DNA from: Bacillota bacterium
GTDB lineage: Bacteria > Bacillota_E > Sulfobacillia > Sulfobacillales > Sulfobacillaceae
Assembly: GCA_021802375.1 (NCBI GenBank)
Contig: JAKAAL010000130.1
Span: 1-8,884, forward strand
Length of the DNA stretch: 8,884 nt
Direction: 5' to 3'
Shown here in pieces: positions 6,593 to 8,884 of this stretch (positions are counted from its first letter, which is position 1; each line of letters starts with the position of its first letter). The position numbers and the translations under genes were made by a program. The notes below the pieces were generated by a model. It had not been told where the DNA came from. It did not search any database and was given only the letters and a program-made list of their open reading frames with translations.

Positions 6593-6777
6593 TTAAGCCC
6601 CCTAACGGCTATAGATAACCCTAATCGGCTGGGCGGTTGCTAACGTCCCGCTGGGGGCGGAGAACGGCGCATGATAGGCCAGAACGCTTGGACCATAACC
6701 GTTCGGCCTTGCCTGCCCATATCATGCCCCGAGAGGCTCCGGGTCCAGCGATCAATGACTAGAATTAGGGGGTTAAA
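6593..6777 (+). ncRNA. Candidate structured RNA of unknown family, about 185 nt
   Basis: The element is closed by TTAAGCCCCCTAA (6593-6605) with TTAGGGGGTTAAA (6765-6777): 12 of 13 positions pair, one as G-U. Inside, GCATGAT (6669-6675) pairs with ATCATGC (6721-6727). It stacks on AGGCC-A-GAACG (6676-6686) pairing with CGTTCGGCCT (6700-6709), with a 13-base loop and an 11-base 3' bulge. A hairpin of 6 bp with one bulged C follows at 6728-6743. Loop bases TGGACC (6689-6694) match GGTCCA (6742-6747), and bulge bases 6713-6719 match TGGGCGG (6630-6636). Both are pseudoknot pairings. The G-U pairs (6597-6773, 6635-6714) would be C-A on the other strand, which favours plus-strand transcription. 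It is not tRNA, tmRNA, RNase P RNA, SRP RNA or a riboswitch I can name. A mobile-element end RNA (omega-RNA or HEARO-like) is an alternative. Confidence 0.45.
6600..6630. repeat. Short direct repeat CCCTAA(T)CGGCT
   Basis: CCCTAACGGCT (6600-6610) recurs as CCCTAATCGGCT (6619-6630), differing by one inserted T. Both copies are complementary to ATTAGGG at 6764-6770, so they compete for the same partner within the RNA-like element. Confidence 0.45.
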
Positions 6778-6930
6778 CCGATGCCTCGACAATGAAGAAC
6801 GTCAACCTCACGTCATCCCCTGTCTCTTCCCAAAAAGACATTCCTTGTAAGATGGCCACGGGTTTTGAGACTATATTACTCTGGAGTACCAATCATCTAA
6901 GAATCTAATCGGCATCATCGTGGTCAGTCT
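6778..6930. other. Spacer without recognisable gene
   Basis: This stretch lies between the RNA-like element and the recD2 stop. It contains only a weak hairpin at 6821-6840 (8 bp on the minus strand with one G-U, no following T-run) and an unsupported 38-codon frame at 6792-6908. I see no promoter, terminator or mobile-element end that I would defend. Confidence 0.4.
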
Positions 6931-8883
6931 TTATTCAGCACCAACCATCCATTCCTTCAACTTTGACCAGCGCCGATCGGAGGGTTTGGTTTTTACCGCC
7001 ATCGCAACCGCTTTGGGCTGCCCAACCAGCATTACTAAATGCTTGCCCCGAGTGACAGCCGTGTAAAGCAAATTCCGTTTTAACATCAGATAGTGTTGCG
7101 TGGTAAGAGGAATTACCACAGCAGGAAATTCCGATCCTTGGGCTTTGTGAATGGTTGTGGCATAGGCCGGCACGACTGCATCGAGCTCGCCAAAATCATA
7201 AGCTACCTCACGCCCGTCAAAACGGATCATCAGCTCTTGGTCCTCGGGATGCACCGCAGTAATCCAACCAATGTCGCCGTTAAACACTTCTTTGTCGTAG
7301 TCATTGGCCATTTGCATCACCTTATCGCCGAGACCAAATTTCCAGCCAAACCGTTCAATAGCACCCGGTCCCGGGGGATTCAAAGCCTGCTGCAATAATT
7401 GGTTTAGGTGGCGTGCCCCAGTATCCCCCCGATTCATCGGGCATAGTACTTGGATATCACGAATCGGGTCGAAGGAAAAATGTCCGGGAATGCGTTCAGC
7501 AACCAACCGCACAATCTTGTCGGCAGCCTCTTGAGGGGTTTTGGCAGGGACAAAATAAAAGTCCTGGGTGCCCTCAATCGGTGTGTCGAGATCTGGCGTC
7601 TGTCCCTGGTTGATCCGGTGCGCATTGACCACGATGCGGCTCTGCGCTGCTTGCCTAAAGACTTCAGTTAACCGCACCACCGGTATCCTATTGGCCTCAA
7701 GTATATCGCGAAAGACCTGACCCGGTCCGACCGACGGAATTTGGTCAACATCCCCAACTAATAAAAGCGCTGCTTTGGAGGGGACAGCTTTTAAAAGGTT
7801 GTACATCAAGGGCACGTCTATCATCGAACATTCGTCCACGACCACAAGATCTGCTTCTAATGGGTGGTGTTCATCACGCTGAAATCCCCCCGGCGGTCGA
7901 AATTCTAATAGGCGATGAATCGTTTTCGCTTCAAGTCCGCTCGTTTCCATTAGCCGTTTGGCTGCTCTTCCGGTGGGAGCACATAGAATCGGTGTGACGT
8001 CCTTCGCCTGTAAGATCGTCAGGATGGTTTTCACTAGCGTGGTCTTACCCACCCCGGGACCTCCGGTTAACACCACCACCTTGGACCGAAGAACTTGTTG
8101 CACTGCCTGGCGCTGGCTTTCAGCCAACGTCAAATGCAATCGCTGTTCGGCCCATGGGATAGCCTTGTCGACGTCAATCGTCGGCCAAGGAGGGCAATCC
8201 AACGCCAACGCCCGGAGACGTTGGGCAATAGCCTGTTCTTGATAGGCCAAAGCGGCCAGAAACACACAGGATCGCCCTTCAATGGCCAGCGAGACGATCG
8301 TTCCTTCCTCTTGCTCATGGCCAATGGCCTCTTGCACCAATTCGCCCGGGACTGCTAGCAGTTGGGTGGTTTGCCGCACTAATTCTTCCACAGGCAGTCC
8401 ACAATGACCGTCCGCGGTTGCCTCTAACAATGCAAAACTGACTCCTGCTTGGACGCGCATCGGAGCAGTGGACTCTATTCCTAGGTGCGACGCAATTTTG
8501 TCTGCAGTTTTAAACCCAATTCCACGAATATCCCGGGCTAAACGATACGGATTTTCTTGCACACGTAAAATGGCCTGCTCGCCATAGGTTTTGAAAATCC
8601 GCACCGACTGTGCCGTTGATACGCCGTGCCCATGAAGAAACACCATGATCTCGCGAATAATTTTTTGGTCTCGCCAGCCACGGATAATGCGATCCGCTCT
8701 CCGAGGGCCGATGCCATCAACCTCCTGAAGTCGCGCAGGGCTGGTTTCGATGATATCAAATACCTCTTTACCGAACGCCGCCACTAAACGATGGGCATAG
8801 ACAGGCCCAATGCCTTTGACCATTCCCGAACCCAAATACTTCTCGATGCCGGTAACCGTATTGGGAGCTGCCAAACGCATGGT
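6931..8883 (-). CDS. recD2: RecD2-type DNA helicase (5' end outside window)
   Basis: ATP-dependent 5'-3' helicase of superfamily 1B that acts in DNA repair and replication without RecBC. The frame is open to the window edge. The Met at 8880 is followed by the family's internal GIEKYLGSGMVKGIGP motif, so about 70-90 N-terminal residues of the OB-like domain lie outside. Counting from that Met, helix-hairpin-helix segments are at about 22-34 (KGIGP), 54-66 (VDGIGPRRA) and 118-130 (IRGIGFKTA). Next come the Q-motif TLAESQRQAV (251-260), Walker A GGPGVGKTT (273-281), motif Ia CAPTGRAAKR (300), Walker B VVVDECSMID (346-355) and motif III LVGDVDQIPSVGPG (374-387). The C-terminal lobe has motif V ATTIHKAQGSEF (574-585) and motif VI YTAVTRGK (606-613). 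All helicase motifs are intact. It ends at TAA 6933-6931 with no strong terminator close by. Confidence 0.95.
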   Translation of the reverse strand, partial: TMRLAAPNTVTGIEKYLGSGMVKGIGPVYAHRLVAAFGKEVFDIIETSPARLQEVDGIGPRRADRIIRGWRDQKIIREIMVFLHGHGVSTAQSVRIFKTYGEQAILRVQENPYRLARDIRGIGFKTADKIASHLGIESTAPMRVQAGVSFALLEATADGHCGLPVEELVRQTTQLLAVPGELVQEAIGHEQEEGTIVSLAIEGRSCVFLAALAYQEQAIAQRLRALALDCPPWPTIDVDKAIPWAEQRLHLTLAESQRQAVQQVLRSKVVVLTGGPGVGKTTLVKTILTILQAKDVTPILCAPTGRAAKRLMETSGLEAKTIHRLLEFRPPGGFQRDEHHPLEADLVVVDECSMIDVPLMYNLLKAVPSKAALLLVGDVDQIPSVGPGQVFRDILEANRIPVVRLTEVFRQAAQSRIVVNAHRINQGQTPDLDTPIEGTQDFYFVPAKTPQEAADKIVRLVAERIPGHFSFDPIRDIQVLCPMNRGDTGARHLNQLLQQALNPPGPGAIERFGWKFGLGDKVMQMANDYDKEVFNGDIGWITAVHPEDQELMIRFDGREVAYDFGELDAVVPAYATTIHKAQGSEFPAVVIPLTTQHYLMLKRNLLYTAVTRGKHLVMLVGQPKAVAMAVKTKPSDRRWSKLKEWMVGAE

Positions 8884-8884
8884 C

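Noticed and set aside
6752..6770. TCAATGACTAGA, similar to the R element of group I introns
   Set aside because: The matching S element (ATAGTC type) is found only on the opposite strand near 6870, and no P/Q elements are seen, so no intron core can form.
6821..6840. Hairpin as terminator for recD2
   Set aside because: The stem is AT-rich with a wobble pair and is not followed by a T-run on the minus strand.
6792..6908. 38-codon plus-strand frame
   Set aside because: No ribosome-binding site, no recognisable composition, and of a length expected by chance.
1..8884. tRNA, rRNA, CRISPR array or complete insertion sequence
   Set aside because: I saw no cloverleaf, no regularly spaced repeats and no transposase catalytic motifs in any frame.

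Overview
The window looks like chromosomal DNA of an acid-tolerant or thermophilic Gram-positive bacterium, with Sulfobacillus or a relative as my best guess. This is inferred from three things: a MalR-type LacI regulator and a RecD2 helicase of Firmicutes character, a cysteine-free and charge-poor secreted protein, and moderate GC content. No rRNA or other taxonomic marker is present, so the assignment is an inference.

Left part (2-4401, + strand): a tightly packed maltodextrin-degradation operon. A GH31 alpha-glucosidase, cut at its 5' end by the window, is followed by a GH13 cyclomaltodextrinase/neopullulanase-type amylase and then by a MalR-like repressor whose start overlaps the amylase stop. 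Neither enzyme shows an export signal in the visible sequence. The likely scheme is that imported maltodextrins are opened and shortened in the cytoplasm by the GH13 enzyme, trimmed to glucose by the GH31 enzyme, and that MalR senses the sugar. The transporter and the operon promoter would lie to the left, outside the window.

Middle (4402-6139): a short spacer with one unsupported 59-codon frame, then a convergent minus-strand gene for a secreted protein. It carries two copies of a VY-NG-H-GxxW-LPA repeat followed by Ig-like beta-sandwich sequence.

Gene-poor stretch (6140-6930): about 790 bases with no convincing gene but much structure. It holds a decayed-looking open frame, a possible promoter and operator for the secreted-protein gene, a possible terminator for the right-hand gene, a 70-codon frame, and from about 6421 to 6777 a dense run of inverted repeats. 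The last 185 bases (6593-6777) fold on paper into a closed RNA-like element with a long closing helix, a 17-bp bulged hairpin and two pseudoknot pairings. I do not recognise its family, and it is the best candidate for something undescribed here.

Right part (6931-8884, minus strand): most of recD2, a RecD-like 5'-3' DNA helicase. Its N-terminal OB region lies beyond the window edge.
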